Positions 27,030 through 36,894 are shown, counted from the first letter of the stretch. The stretch is 64,000 bases of DNA from Fusibacter ferrireducens (GCF_015352425.1 NZ_JADKNH010000010.1:62001-126000), one strand, 5' to 3'. Numbers and translations are program-made. Notes: a model not told the origin generated them from the sequence alone.

Positions 27030-27833
27030 TCAAATTGATAATTCTTGATACTTAAAAATAAAATCGAAGCAATCTCGTCTTGGAATAAGCCCCGCACTTT
27101 CCATGCTCTTTTTAGAGTTATGGTTGTAATACCAACACCCGGAGTGTGCCTCTAGCCCTTTTGATTCAACCACACCCTGCAAGTGCTTTAAAATACATGC
27201 TGCATAACCTTGTTGTCTCTTTTCTTCAAGCACATACATCCCAACACTGCCAATAGTAGAAACCACTCTCCCGTATTCAATGACACCGAAGCCAATAAGC
27301 GTCTCCTTTTTTTCCACCAAGTAAACTTTATAATAATTGCTCCCATTCAACACTCTCTCGGCAGATTCTGCCTCAAAGAAATCCTCTGAAAGTGTAAATA
27401 ACTGTGTATCTTCAATAGTCTTAGCCTCTCTGAAGGTAAGATCATGTTGGTATTGACTTTTAAGGGGTCTATCGGTATAGATAGAAAAATAAGCTTGTTT
27501 TTCAATTCTTAAAAAATTGTCCATGCAATGGCTTAAAAAGAATTCATCTCCAGTTGCCACAAAGGCATTCGTCACTTGTTCAAACTGTTTGATGCGTGCG
27601 AATAAGGATTGTCCGTGATGAGCATATGCTGTCCTCACGTAAAAAAGCGTTATCATGGATTGCTCATAAATGGCAAAAAATCCAATGGGCTCATCGTCAA
27701 GTATAAACTGATAAAAATGACTTGCCAACACATGATCTTCCCAATAAGAATCCACAGTGATCTTGTTTTGCTCAAAATAAGTTCTCACTTCAAGTTCGAT
27801 TTCATTCCATTCACACCTTTTACACTCAATCAT
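27030..27833 (-). CDS. GNAT-family N-acetyltransferase
   Basis: 267 residues. The C-terminal half is a GNAT domain: VSTIGSVGMYVLEEKRQQGYA (core strand and acetyl-CoA loop, RQQGYA) and NHNSKKSMESAGLIPRRD. The N-terminal half is a poorly conserved lobe. Substrate unknown. I start at ATG 27833, nine bases after GTGAGG; the preceding ATG falls within the RsgA coding end. It follows rsgA directly and is likely co-transcribed. Confidence 0.8.
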   Translation of the reverse strand: MIECKRCEWNEIELEVRTYFEQNKITVDSYWEDHVLASHFYQFILDDEPIGFFAIYEQSMITLFYVRTAYAHHGQSLFARIKQFEQVTNAFVATGDEFFLSHCMDNFLRIEKQAYFSIYTDRPLKSQYQHDLTFREAKTIEDTQLFTLSEDFFEAESAERVLNGSNYYKVYLVEKKETLIGFGVIEYGRVVSTIGSVGMYVLEEKRQQGYAACILKHLQGVVESKGLEAHSGCWYYNHNSKKSMESAGLIPRRDCFDFIFKYQELSI

Positions 27834-27834
27834 T

Positions 27835-29058
27835 CTAATAGTCCTCACTTTCATGTCTGATGATCCTATTTTTATTTTCCCTTTTCACATGATAATGGCT
27901 TTGTGCCTTATCCAACGCACGTTCCTTTTGTTTCATTTTCTGTTCTAAATGCTTTTGTTCTCTCTGGAGCTTCCGCCAACTTTCCCAGTGTTCATGTTTA
28001 AGCTGTCCAGACTTTAAAGCCTTTTGAACAGCACATCCCGGTTCATGCTTATGACCGCAGTTATTGAATTTGCATGATGCGATTAACTGTTCTATGTCTC
28101 CAAAGTGATGTGACATGCCCTCTTCTGCATCCCAGAGTGCAAGAGATCTCATGCCAGGAGTATCCAGTATCATGCCACCTTCTGGTAAGAGTACTAATTC
28201 TCTATGCGTTGTCGTATGACGCCCTTTGCTATCATCTTCACGAATATCTTGTGTCTCCAAAATATCCGAACCGATTAAGGTATTCACGAGTGTGGACTTG
28301 CCCACACCCGATGACCCTAAAAGAGCCACGGTTATCCCTTTTTTGAAATAGGGTTTAATGGCCTCTATGCCCGCCCCTGTAAGTGAACTAATCGCGTGTA
28401 CATCCACGCCCACAGCAATTTCATGAACCGTTTGAATGTGCTTTAAAAAATCATCGCAAAGATCACTCTTTGTGAGCACCACCACAGGCGTTGCGCCACT
28501 TTCCCATGTGGCGATCAAATAACGTTCAAGTCTTCTAGGATTGAAATCTTTGTTCAGCGATTGTACTAAAAATACGATATCCACATTCGTTGCCACGATC
28601 TGTTCCTTGATTTCAGTGCCCGAAGCCATTCTCGAAAATTTCGTTTTTCGATCCATAAGGCCTTCAAAGTGGGCTTCATCCTCTTGATATTCATCTGCTG
28701 TCATGATCACCCAATCGCCAACTACAAGTTGTAACGCACTTTGCGTCGGTCTTTCCAACCACTTCTCACCATTTTCTGTAACCACTTTAAACCTTTGACC
28801 ATAATCCAACAGAATCCGGCCTCGAAGCAATTCTTTCTCTATGGTTTCCCGATGATTTAAAATTTCTATCCACTGTGATTCAAGTTGTTCATGCCACCCA
28901 TAAAGGGTTAAATCCAATGCTTTTATATTCTCATTTTGCTTTTTATTTTGTTTTTTCAAATTGGCCTCCTTGGCACTATAAAAAATATTTGCGTCTATTC
29001 TATATTGTTTTCTATCTTCAAATTGTTCTTCACCATTTTTTAAGTTAATAGCAACCAC
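27835..29058 (-). CDS. rsgA: RsgA-type circularly permuted GTPase (30S ribosome assembly)
   Basis: 407 residues from GTG 29058. The motif order is permuted: TKSD (G4) comes before GSSGVGKST (G1, about 245) and DTPGMRS (G3). The C-terminus has the zinc-binding CKFNNCGHKHEPGC (about 329-342). An OB fold lies at the N-terminus. RsgA binds the small subunit late in assembly and needs GTP hydrolysis to leave. The start is uncertain: GTG 29058 overlaps GGAGG; TTG 28959 has its own AGGAGG five bases upstream and gives 374 residues, nearer the usual length. A leader with an upstream small ORF and terminators precedes it. Confidence 0.85.
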   Translation of the reverse strand: MVAINLKNGEEQFEDRKQYRIDANIFYSAKEANLKKQNKKQNENIKALDLTLYGWHEQLESQWIEILNHRETIEKELLRGRILLDYGQRFKVVTENGEKWLERPTQSALQLVVGDWVIMTADEYQEDEAHFEGLMDRKTKFSRMASGTEIKEQIVATNVDIVFLVQSLNKDFNPRRLERYLIATWESGATPVVVLTKSDLCDDFLKHIQTVHEIAVGVDVHAISSLTGAGIEAIKPYFKKGITVALLGSSGVGKSTLVNTLIGSDILETQDIREDDSKGRHTTTHRELVLLPEGGMILDTPGMRSLALWDAEEGMSHHFGDIEQLIASCKFNNCGHKHEPGCAVQKALKSGQLKHEHWESWRKLQREQKHLEQKMKQKERALDKAQSHYHVKRENKNRIIRHESEDY

Positions 29059-29108
29059 CTCCTTGAGATTATATTATAATTTGACATAATATGGAATTTA
29101 AAACACCT

Positions 29109-29140
29109 AAAAAACCCGCAGAACGATCTTCTGCGGGGTT
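29109..29140 (-). terminator. Terminator in front of rsgA
   Basis: On the minus strand AACCCCGCAGAA and TTCTGCGGGTT form a stem followed by six T residues (29114-29109). It lies about 50 bases before the rsgA start, in the direction of transcription into that gene. Confidence 0.75.
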
Positions 29141-29247
29141 TATTATTCGTATTATCATTGATTTCAAACTGGATACAGATGTATTACTCTGCAAAAAACT
29201 GGTTCGGCAAACAATGATTAATTGCTTTAGCTGCTAAAAAAGGGCAT

Positions 29248-29272
29248 AAAAAAACACGCCTTCTTCGCGCGC
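29248..29272 (-). terminator. Leader terminator after the upstream small ORF
   Basis: Minus strand GCGCGC-loop-GCGTGT (29272-29254) followed by a T run (to 29248). An alternative stem, ACAGCGCC upstream pairing with GGCGTGT, would disrupt it, so it can switch between terminating and non-terminating forms. Confidence 0.55.
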
Positions 29273-29345
29273 ACATTCTCCACGTTATAGATTGCTCAGA
29301 TTTTGGCGCTGTGCCCTATTTCAAGTCACAGTACCGATTATTCAG

Positions 29346-29381
29346 TTATTGTCTTAGGACCACACTTAACAATTTTTTCAT
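29346..29381 (-). CDS. Eleven-residue leader peptide upstream of rsgA
   Basis: ATG at 29381, strong AAGGAG site seven bases before it, product MKKLLSVVLRQ, then TAA. It lies about 55 bases after a consensus promoter and before two terminators on the same strand. The arrangement resembles ribosome-sensing attenuators of antibiotic resistance genes, in which stalling on the small ORF changes the downstream fold. No protein evidence is possible here. Confidence 0.45.
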   Translation of the reverse strand: MKKLLSVVLRQ

Positions 29382-29437
29382 AATAAATCTCCTTCCTTTG
29401 CTTTAAAAGCATACATTAAAAGCAATAGTACGCTTTT

Positions 29438-29466
29438 ATCTTAAAACACATGTTGCTGTTTGTCAA
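29438..29466 (-). promoter_or_regulatory. Promoter of the rsgA leader
   Basis: Minus strand TTGACA (29466-29461), exactly 17 bases, TAAGAT (29443-29438). It would produce a leader of about 370 bases before rsgA. The gap 29059-29695 holds this leader and, divergently, the permease promoter. Confidence 0.75.
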
Positions 29467-29553
29467 GCAATTGCATTATTTTAATTTTACTCTAGCATTC
29501 AGTAAAACTTTCAATAACGCGAACAATTTTCTTATATTTTTTTCATTGTTCTA

Positions 29554-29582
29554 TTGACTAACGGATATTTAATCATTAAAAT
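29554..29582 (+). promoter_or_regulatory. Promoter of the nucleobase permease
   Basis: TTGACT (29554-29559), 17 bases, TAAAAT (29577-29582). I looked for a purine riboswitch in the 100-base leader and did not see its conserved core. Confidence 0.55.
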
Positions 29583-29695
29583 AATTTAATGTAAGGTATT
29601 ATAGAGATATTATAAAAATTCTTTTCTAGCGTTATGGATGTTAATGAAATGAATACGGCAAATTAAAATGACTTAACTCATGTTTAGGAGGACAA

Positions 29696-31027
29696 ATGGA
29701 AAAAAGTAATGATATCTACAATATTGACGGTGTACCCCCGTTGAAAACGGCAATTCCTTTGGGATTACAACACGTTCTAGCTATGTTCACTGGCAATGTG
29801 GCTCCCCTTATTATCCTTGCTAACGTGCTTGGCTTGCCTGTGGCAGAGAGATCTTTTCTGATTCAAGCAGCTATGTTCGTGGCAGGATTAACCACTTTGA
29901 TCCAACTCTATCCAATTGGTCCCATCGGTGCGCGCTTGCCGATCGTTCAAGGGACAAGTTTTGGTTTCTTGCCAACTTGTATTGCAATTTCCGCTAAGTA
30001 CGGTCTTGCTGGTATTTTAGGTGCTACTTTTATAGGTGGCTTCTTCGAAATGGGACTTGGCGTATTTTTAAAACCACTCAGAAAATATTTTCCACCCGTT
30101 GTCACTGGAACTGTTTTATTATCTATCGGTCTGTCCCTACTGCCAACTGGCATCAAATATTTCGCTGGTGGTGTTGGTGCCGCAGATTTTGGATCGCTTT
30201 CAAACCTATTACTTGGAACCATCGTTCTCGTTACCATTTTATTTTTTAAGCAATTCACTAAAGGCATTACGAGTATGTCTTCCATACTCATCGGTTTATT
30301 CGTAGGTTATCTCGTGGCAATACCAATGGGCAAAATAGACTTTTCAGCTGTGGGTTCAGCGGCTTGGTTCGCATTCCCTACACCTCTTAAATTCGGGATG
30401 ACATTTCATCTTGATGCGATCATTGCCATGCTCTTAATGTATATTGTCACAGCTGTTGAAACTGTAGGCGACATCTCAGGCATCACTATGGGCGGCGACA
30501 ATCGTGAAGCCACTGATAGAGAGCTCTCTGGCGGTGTCATGGCAGATGGTCTCGCAAGTTCTATCGCTGCTGTCTTCAATGTACTTCCAAATACTTCTTA
30601 TAGTCAAAATGTCGGCATTGTCACTTTAACAGGTATTATGAGCCGTTTCGTGGTTGCCATGGGTGCACTTTTCTTAATCCTAGCAGGCTTGTTCCCAAAA
30701 GTCGGAGCTATTGTTGCTGTTATGCCTTCAAGCGTTTTAGGTGGGGCTGCCATTGTGATGTTCTCCATGATCGCCATCAGTGGCATCAACTTGATTACGA
30801 AAGATGCTCTTAAGGGTAAAAACAGCATCGTGGTTGCAGTTGCATTGGGCCTTGGATTTGGCCTTGGCTCGGTTCCAGAGGCATTGGTTAATCTGCCAGA
30901 AACTTTAAAACTAATCTTTGGGGGTTCTGGAATCGTTGTGACAGGTCTCATCGCCATTTTCCTAAACATCATCTTGCCTGAAGATGATGGCGTAAAAAGC
31001 GAAACCCTACAAGAAAATGCAGCTTAA
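29696..31027 (+). CDS. NCS2-family xanthine/uracil permease
   Basis: 443 residues with about 12-14 hydrophobic segments. LPIVQGTSFGF and ETVGDISGITMGGDNREATD mark the NCS2 family; NTSYSQNVGIVTLTGI is closest to the xanthine/uric-acid group. It imports a purine base using the proton or sodium gradient. AGGAGG lies ahead of the ATG. Single gene with its own promoter and terminator. Confidence 0.88.
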   Translation: MEKSNDIYNIDGVPPLKTAIPLGLQHVLAMFTGNVAPLIILANVLGLPVAERSFLIQAAMFVAGLTTLIQLYPIGPIGARLPIVQGTSFGFLPTCIAISAKYGLAGILGATFIGGFFEMGLGVFLKPLRKYFPPVVTGTVLLSIGLSLLPTGIKYFAGGVGAADFGSLSNLLLGTIVLVTILFFKQFTKGITSMSSILIGLFVGYLVAIPMGKIDFSAVGSAAWFAFPTPLKFGMTFHLDAIIAMLLMYIVTAVETVGDISGITMGGDNREATDRELSGGVMADGLASSIAAVFNVLPNTSYSQNVGIVTLTGIMSRFVVAMGALFLILAGLFPKVGAIVAVMPSSVLGGAAIVMFSMIAISGINLITKDALKGKNSIVVAVALGLGFGLGSVPEALVNLPETLKLIFGGSGIVVTGLIAIFLNIILPEDDGVKSETLQENAA

Positions 31028-31049
31028 ATTCTGAGTTAATGCATTCATT

Positions 31050-31105
31050 AAAAGCCTCAAAATCTTTGTGCCATAAAAAAATGGAACTGAGAGTTTGAGG
31101 CTTTT
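31050..31105 (+). terminator. Terminator of the permease gene
   Basis: AAAAGCCTCAAA (31050-31061) and TTTGAGGCTTTT (31094-31105) pair perfectly across 32 bases. A 17-bp tandem duplication follows at 31114-31147. Confidence 0.75.
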
Positions 31106-31224
31106 CTAATTACTTTCGTTTATATTTTGCTTTCGTTTATATTTTAGTCTAATTCAAAATTCGCTTTGATTCTCAGGTTATACTTGATTGAGCGCCATTA
31201 ATATATTTTCCACGAGGGCTTGTT

Positions 31225-32451
31225 TTACTCATATCTCAAGGCATCGATTGTATTTAGGTTTGCAGCTTTGTTTGCTGGATAAATACCAAAGAAGATACCA
31301 ATGAGCGCAGAGAAGAAAAATGCCACGAATACAATCTTTACATCTATCGCTAGAGGCACATTCATAAATTGAGTGCCAACTAATGCAAATCCAATACCCA
31401 ACACAATGCCAATTATTCCGCCTATCCCAGACACAATGACGGATTCAATCATAAATTGCGACAGAATATCTCTCTTTTTAGCCCCTATTGCTTTTCTTAT
31501 ACCAATTTCTCTTGTTCTTTCTGTCACTGAAACGAGCATGATGTTCATGATGCCAATCCCTCCAACGATTAGAGATATCCCGGCAATTGCTGCTACAAAT
31601 GTTGTGATCGTCCCTGTAAACTTGTTCATCATCTTCATTTGACTTTTCATTGTTTGAACTTGGTAATATTTTTTGCCAACGACATCATGCTTTTTCTCTA
31701 AAATACTGGCAATGCTTTCAACGGTGCTCTTAACATTTTCATCTTTTTTGATATTGAGTTCAATATTGCCGAAACTATCCATCTCATTAATTCTCGTTCC
31801 AATTGGCAACACCGTATATACACTAAATGTATTTCCAGTTGTTCTTTCCATGGCTGCAGCCGCTTTTGAAAAGACGCCAATAACTCTGAAAGGTTCTGTT
31901 TGACCATTTACGTCTACTAAAATCATTTGTCCTAATGGATTTTCGTTGCCAAAATAGTTTTGAGCCATTTTCTGATCAATGACAACTTGCTGGCTCTCAT
32001 TTGCAATATCTCTTTGATTAAAAAATCGACCTTGGACAATACTCATATTTTCAATATTTTGATACGTTTCATTCACAGCGGAAAAGTTAATCTTGTAAGT
32101 CATTTTGCCTTTTACGAGAGAACCGTTAAAACTTTCTACAGGCGATATGCCTTCCAGCTTATCGCCGTATATGCGTCTGACCATTTTAATATCCTCTGCC
32201 GTGATATTATATGCACTGTAGTCCACATTGCTGTCTTCATCTTCATACATACTTCCAACATAAATCATCGCACGATTGGCACCGTAATTTGAAAATTCTT
32301 TGGTCATCATCGCTTTATTGCCATTGCCTAAAGTAACCAATGCAATGACAGATGAAATGCCAATTATAATGCCCAACATCGTCAATAAAGTCCGCATTTT
32401 ATTTGCTTTAATTGCTGCAAAAGCCATTTTCATACTTGCCTTTATATTCAT
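31225..32451 (-). CDS. MacB/FtsX-type ABC transporter permease
   Basis: 408 residues. One N-terminal helix (MRTLLTMLGIIIGISSVIAL), a large extracellular domain, and three C-terminal helices with SVTERTREIGIRKAIGAKKRDI, the family signature. Together with the ATPase and adaptor it should form a MacAB-like exporter for a peptide, antibiotic or lipid. It overlaps the ATPase gene by four bases (ATGA). Confidence 0.9.
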   Translation of the reverse strand: MNIKASMKMAFAAIKANKMRTLLTMLGIIIGISSVIALVTLGNGNKAMMTKEFSNYGANRAMIYVGSMYEDEDSNVDYSAYNITAEDIKMVRRIYGDKLEGISPVESFNGSLVKGKMTYKINFSAVNETYQNIENMSIVQGRFFNQRDIANESQQVVIDQKMAQNYFGNENPLGQMILVDVNGQTEPFRVIGVFSKAAAAMERTTGNTFSVYTVLPIGTRINEMDSFGNIELNIKKDENVKSTVESIASILEKKHDVVGKKYYQVQTMKSQMKMMNKFTGTITTFVAAIAGISLIVGGIGIMNIMLVSVTERTREIGIRKAIGAKKRDILSQFMIESVIVSGIGGIIGIVLGIGFALVGTQFMNVPLAIDVKIVFVAFFFSALIGIFFGIYPANKAANLNTIDALRYE

Positions 32452-33131
32452 ATTTTCACCGTCTTCTCATCTTTAATAATGAGTCCATCTTTTATTGTGA
32501 TCACTCTGTCTGTTTGCGCTGCAATCTCATGTTCATGCGTGACGACGATAATAGTATTTCCCATCCGATTTAAGTCCTTTAAAATCATCATCACTTCATC
32601 CGTCGTCTTAGAATCCAAATTACCCGTCGGTTCATCTGCTAAAATAATAGAGGGTTCACAAACTAGGGCTCTGGCAATGGCAACCCTCTGCCGTTGCCCA
32701 CCTGATATTTCATTAGGTCTATGATCTACTCTATTTGACAGTCCTACCATGCTCAGCATTTCCAGTGCTTTTTCCCTTTTCTTCTCTAGGGTATATTTGC
32801 TGTATATCAAAGGCAATTCCACATTTTCTATAACTGTTAACTTCGGTAATAAATTAAAAGATTGATAAATGAAGCCAATCTTTTCGTTTCTGAGTTCAGA
32901 TAAAGCATCATCTGAAAGATCTTTTGTCACTTCACCATCAAGTTCATAGAAACCGTCTGAGGCGTTATCCAAACAGCCTAAAATGTTCATCAACGTAGAT
33001 TTACCTGATCCTGAGGGCCCAATAATCGAAACAAATTCGCCTTTCTCAATATGCAAGTCAACGCCCTTTAAAGCTTCAAATACGACATCACCTGTCTGAT
33101 ATACTTTTCTCAAGTTACTAATCTTAATCAT
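32448..33131 (-). CDS. MacB/LolD-type ABC ATPase
   Basis: 227 residues, a single ABC domain with Walker A GPSGSGKST (about 39), signature SGGQRQRVAIARAL and Walker B IILADEPTGNLD. ATP-binding subunit for the permease encoded next. It follows the adaptor gene after eight bases, in a three-gene operon. Confidence 0.92.
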   Translation of the reverse strand: MIKISNLRKVYQTGDVVFEALKGVDLHIEKGEFVSIIGPSGSGKSTLMNILGCLDNASDGFYELDGEVTKDLSDDALSELRNEKIGFIYQSFNLLPKLTVIENVELPLIYSKYTLEKKREKALEMLSMVGLSNRVDHRPNEISGGQRQRVAIARALVCEPSIILADEPTGNLDSKTTDEVMMILKDLNRMGNTIIVVTHEHEIAAQTDRVITIKDGLIIKDEKTVKI

Positions 33132-33139
33132 ATAATCTC

Positions 33140-34366
33140 CTAATACATTCCTGTGATACTTGTATCTCCATTGTCTTCAGAGACAGAATTGGATAATTTA
33201 ATTTCTATCTCATCCCCCACATTGACTTCATCACTGATAATCTCTATTAGGACATCATTACTGATTCCAGTACTTACAGTGACTTCTTTTGTAGTGCCAT
33301 CTGATTGTTTTACGTACACGTACTCTTCGCCATTCAGTCTTTGGTTAACGGCCTCAATGCCCACTGCTTTTATTGCTTTTTTTTCTGCAGTGACCACCTG
33401 AACATTTACAGAGAAATTCGTTCTCAATTCAGGTGCTGGTTGGTCTAATTTTATTTTAATCTCCACATAAGCCTGCTTCTTGCCTTCAATGGTCTTAGAA
33501 CCGGGAGAAATGAATGATACTGTCCCCCTATACTGCTTACCTTTTGCCGAATTTGCTGTAATAGTCGCTTTTTGACCCAATTTAACTTTTTGAAAATCGG
33601 CTTCTGAAATATTTGCCGAGATGAGATTCTTTTCAAAATCAGAAATTACCATGATGTTCGTTTTAACAGCTTCACCTTCTGTTGCAATGATTTCAGTAAT
33701 CACACCATCAATTGGAGCTTTTATTTTGCTATCCTCTATCCGTCTCCGAATTGTTGCTAGCTCATTAAGCAAAGATTCTACTGTCTTCTGCTGAATTAAT
33801 AGGGTCTCTTTTCTACTGGAATTATTCACTGAATAAAGTGCATTTTCATAAGCTAGCTTGGCATTATCGTAAGCCGTTTGGCTTTCTTCGAATTGTTTTT
33901 TACTGATGATACCAGAATCTAATAACGTCTTGTCTTCATCCAATTTTCTATTTGCAGCCTCCATTGCCTGCTTTGCAGTTTTTGCTGTATTGACCAATGC
34001 GAGATCACTGCTGTTTTCTATTTGCTTTAATTTCACTTGCTCAATTTCCAATTGAATTGTTTTGGATTTTAATTGGTCTTCCAACACTTCCGTCTTCATT
34101 TCTGCAATCACATCCCCTTCATGCACTTGATCACCAACTTTTACAAGGACGCGTTCTAAGATTTCTTCACCCAGAGGCTTTACATTTCTGATGGCCTCTG
34201 TGGTAATTTTTCCACTGACATAAATGATATCCTGTATATCCTGTTCTTTTACTGAAGTAGTCTGTATTTCTGAATGCGCTTCATTGCTGCCACTGCTGGA
34301 ATTCTTAAAAAGTAAAAAACTACCCACCACAATAATGGGTATTAATAATAACACTATCTTTTTCAT
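33140..34366 (-). CDS. HlyD/MacA-type membrane fusion (adaptor) protein
   Basis: 408 residues. An N-terminal membrane anchor (3-20), a split lipoyl/barrel-sandwich domain (VKPLGEEILERVLVKVGDQV and KAPIDGVITEIIATEGEAVK), a coiled-coil hairpin (about 90-210) and a beta-barrel. It joins the ABC permease to the outside or cell wall. The first gene of the exporter operon, divergent from a two-component system that probably controls it. Confidence 0.9.
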   Translation of the reverse strand: MKKIVLLLIPIIVVGSFLLFKNSSSGSNEAHSEIQTTSVKEQDIQDIIYVSGKITTEAIRNVKPLGEEILERVLVKVGDQVHEGDVIAEMKTEVLEDQLKSKTIQLEIEQVKLKQIENSSDLALVNTAKTAKQAMEAANRKLDEDKTLLDSGIISKKQFEESQTAYDNAKLAYENALYSVNNSSRKETLLIQQKTVESLLNELATIRRRIEDSKIKAPIDGVITEIIATEGEAVKTNIMVISDFEKNLISANISEADFQKVKLGQKATITANSAKGKQYRGTVSFISPGSKTIEGKKQAYVEIKIKLDQPAPELRTNFSVNVQVVTAEKKAIKAVGIEAVNQRLNGEEYVYVKQSDGTTKEVTVSTGISNDVLIEIISDEVNVGDEIEIKLSNSVSEDNGDTSITGMY

Positions 34367-34514
34367 GTTTTCCTCCTAATACAATTTATCTGTACCTTAA
34401 TTCTAGACCTATTTTGTATCGAAAATGTATCCTTGATGTACAGATGTTGTAATCTCCACATATAAGAGATGAAGTCTTGCTTATGAATTGCTATAATACA
34501 ATCAGGAGGTGCTT

Positions 34515-35174
34515 ATGTATCAGGTATTAATTGTTGAGGATGAGGCGCGTTTGAGAGAATTTATCAGCCTATATTACAAGGCTGAGGGATATCAAGTTAC
34601 TGAAGCGGAAGATGGCGAAATGGCTCTAGATCTTTTTAATAAAAATGTTTTTGATTTAGTCATTTTGGACATTATGATGCCTAAAATCGATGGCTACAAA
34701 GTCTGCCGTCAAATCAGAGGCAAATCGGATATTCCTATTATTATTTTGACTGCGATCACCACAGAAGAGAGCGAACTCAAGTGCTACGACCTTGGCGCAG
34801 ATGACTACGTTACAAAGCCGCTGAAAGGTAAGACACTCGTGGCAAAATCCAAGCGTCTATTGGAAAGATATTTAAAGTCAGATGTGTTTCTCTATGAAAA
34901 TATGGCTTTGGATTTTAAAAGCAGGCTATTAAAAATTCACAACGAAATTATAGAGCTCACCCCCAAAGAATATGAACTCTTACATCATCTGATCGTCAAT
35001 AAAAACATGGCACTTTCCAGAGAAAGTCTCTTAGATGCCGTGTGGGGGTATACTTTCTACGGTCAGACAAGAGTTGTTGACAACCATATTAAAAAAGTCC
35101 GCCAAAAGTTGGGGGATTACGCTTTTTTAATTCAAACGGTATCAAAGGTAGGGTATAGATTCTATGTTAAGTAA
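34515..35174 (+). CDS. OmpR/PhoB-family response regulator
   Basis: 219 residues. The receiver domain has D52 in VILDIMMPK as the phosphorylation site; the C-terminal winged helix ends QTVSKVGYRFYVK. I start at ATG 34515, five bases after AGGAGG; a GTG at 34509 lies inside that site. A TATAAT at 34492-34497 with a TG upstream (extended -10) gives a very short leader. Overlaps the kinase gene by 11 bases; likely regulates the divergent MacAB-type operon. Confidence 0.92.
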   Translation: MYQVLIVEDEARLREFISLYYKAEGYQVTEAEDGEMALDLFNKNVFDLVILDIMMPKIDGYKVCRQIRGKSDIPIIILTAITTEESELKCYDLGADDYVTKPLKGKTLVAKSKRLLERYLKSDVFLYENMALDFKSRLLKIHNEIIELTPKEYELLHHLIVNKNMALSRESLLDAVWGYTFYGQTRVVDNHIKKVRQKLGDYAFLIQTVSKVGYRFYVK

Positions 35175-36894
35175 ATGGGTCCATAAGGTTACCTCTAAAA
35201 TCTCCACAAAAATATTTTTGTCAACGGTTTCCATTGTCGTTGTTATTCTGCTTGTTCAGAGTCTTCTATATATATTCGTTATAGACAATGCCCAATATCT
35301 TACAAAAAAGAACACTTTAGAAAAGGATTTCAAAATATTTCTCGAGGATATTAAGGATAAGCGTTACGATTTAGAATACATTAATCTCGCAACAAGAGAC
35401 TACATAAAAAGCTCTGGTAATCCAGTCTTAGTTATGCGAGGCAATGGAAGAATCTACAATGAGACACTTCTTAAGGCCTTCACCAATATCATCACCGTTA
35501 ATGCGGATGATCAAGAATACAAAATCGTGTTCGACGAAGAACTTCTTTCTAAGCTCACAAGGGATAAGCTTACGATTGCAGCTGAGCAGATTTCTGAAAA
35601 TTACTATCTCGTACTGGATTTTTCTAGCGACAATTTGGATTTTGACGCAGAAGCCTATGCTGGTGAAAATATAGTGTTCTTAGAGCAGGCACAGGTTATT
35701 GACTATCAATTCGCACCAGCTGATAAAAGCAACTACTATTTGAATTTATATCAAGAATTCTTTTTTCTTGAAAGTCAGTACAAGATTACATCAAACCATG
35801 CTGTTCAGAGTTTTTACTATGAGCATACAGATGTAGATGCAACTACAATCTACAATATGACTCATTACTATGAGGACAATCAAATTTACTATGTTTTGAC
35901 CTCCAGTACCATCATTGGTCTTCGAGATCAACTTAAATTCATTGCCTCGTTCAATCTTTTTGTATTCTTCATAGGACTGGCACTGGCAATTTTACTTTCA
36001 AAAGTGATCTCTAACACATTATCAAAGCCCGTAATTCAGTTGACCGAAAATGCAAAAAAAATGGCAAATCTTGATTTTTCTCAAAAGACAGAGATCAATA
36101 CCCATGATGAAATTGGCTCCTTAGGGATGAGTTTAAATACCTTATCCAATCAACTAGAAGAAAGCGTCCTGACGCTTAAATCCAAAAATAAGGAATTAGA
36201 AGTCAATTATAGACTCAAATCCATTGAAGAACAAAGAGCCAAAGACCTAATACTGCACCTTTCACATGAACTCAATACACCTCTGGGCATTGTATCTGGA
36301 TTTAATGAAATTCTGGCAGATGGCATCAATGATAAAGCGCCTGCTTATTATCACGATGCGATCTCAAATGAACTGGAAAGAATGAGTACTTTAATTGGCG
36401 ATATGCTTGAATTATCCGTTCTCGAAGGCGGCCAATACCAGCTAACACTAGATGATGTGGATGTAAACGCCATTATTTATGAAAGCCTATCACATTTTAA
36501 AGAAACCTTTGCCCACAAAGACATTAAGGTGAATATCGAACTCTCTCAAGAAATCGTCAAGGCCAACTTTAAAAAAATGCATCAAGTGATCAATAATTTT
36601 ATTTCGAATGCATCAAAGTATACTGAAGTACATGGTGAATATTGTATATACAATACAATCTCAGAAGATAAAATCTACTATTACTTTGTCAACACTGCAT
36701 CCATTAAAGTGGATGATGTCTCTATCCTATGGGAAAAGTTCTATCGCACTCATAAGACAAATACCCGAAACGAAAACGGCAGTGGCATTGGTCTTTCTAT
36801 TGCGAAAGAAATATTGACGCTTCATGAAAGTGACTTTGGTATCACCAAAGGCGAAGACAGCGTAACCTTTTACTTTTCATTAAAGCGCGCTTAA
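35164..36894 (+). CDS. Membrane sensor histidine kinase
   Basis: 576 residues. Helix 1 (about 17-38), an extracellular sensing domain (about 39-255), helix 2 (about 258-280), a HAMP domain, a coiled coil, a HisKA domain with phosphorylated H368 (HLSHELNTP) and a HATPase domain with NNFISNASKYT and GSGIGLSIAKE. It pairs with the response regulator it overlaps and probably senses the compound exported by the adjacent ABC system (inference). Confidence 0.92.
   Translation: MLSKWVHKVTSKISTKIFLSTVSIVVVILLVQSLLYIFVIDNAQYLTKKNTLEKDFKIFLEDIKDKRYDLEYINLATRDYIKSSGNPVLVMRGNGRIYNETLLKAFTNIITVNADDQEYKIVFDEELLSKLTRDKLTIAAEQISENYYLVLDFSSDNLDFDAEAYAGENIVFLEQAQVIDYQFAPADKSNYYLNLYQEFFFLESQYKITSNHAVQSFYYEHTDVDATTIYNMTHYYEDNQIYYVLTSSTIIGLRDQLKFIASFNLFVFFIGLALAILLSKVISNTLSKPVIQLTENAKKMANLDFSQKTEINTHDEIGSLGMSLNTLSNQLEESVLTLKSKNKELEVNYRLKSIEEQRAKDLILHLSHELNTPLGIVSGFNEILADGINDKAPAYYHDAISNELERMSTLIGDMLELSVLEGGQYQLTLDDVDVNAIIYESLSHFKETFAHKDIKVNIELSQEIVKANFKKMHQVINNFISNASKYTEVHGEYCIYNTISEDKIYYYFVNTASIKVDDVSILWEKFYRTHKTNTRNENGSGIGLSIAKEILTLHESDFGITKGEDSVTFYFSLKRA

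Noticed and set aside
29219-29466. tmRNA, 6S RNA or a purine riboswitch in the rsgA/permease gap
   Set aside because: No conserved cores of these RNAs are visible; the upstream ORF plus terminators fit a leader attenuator better.
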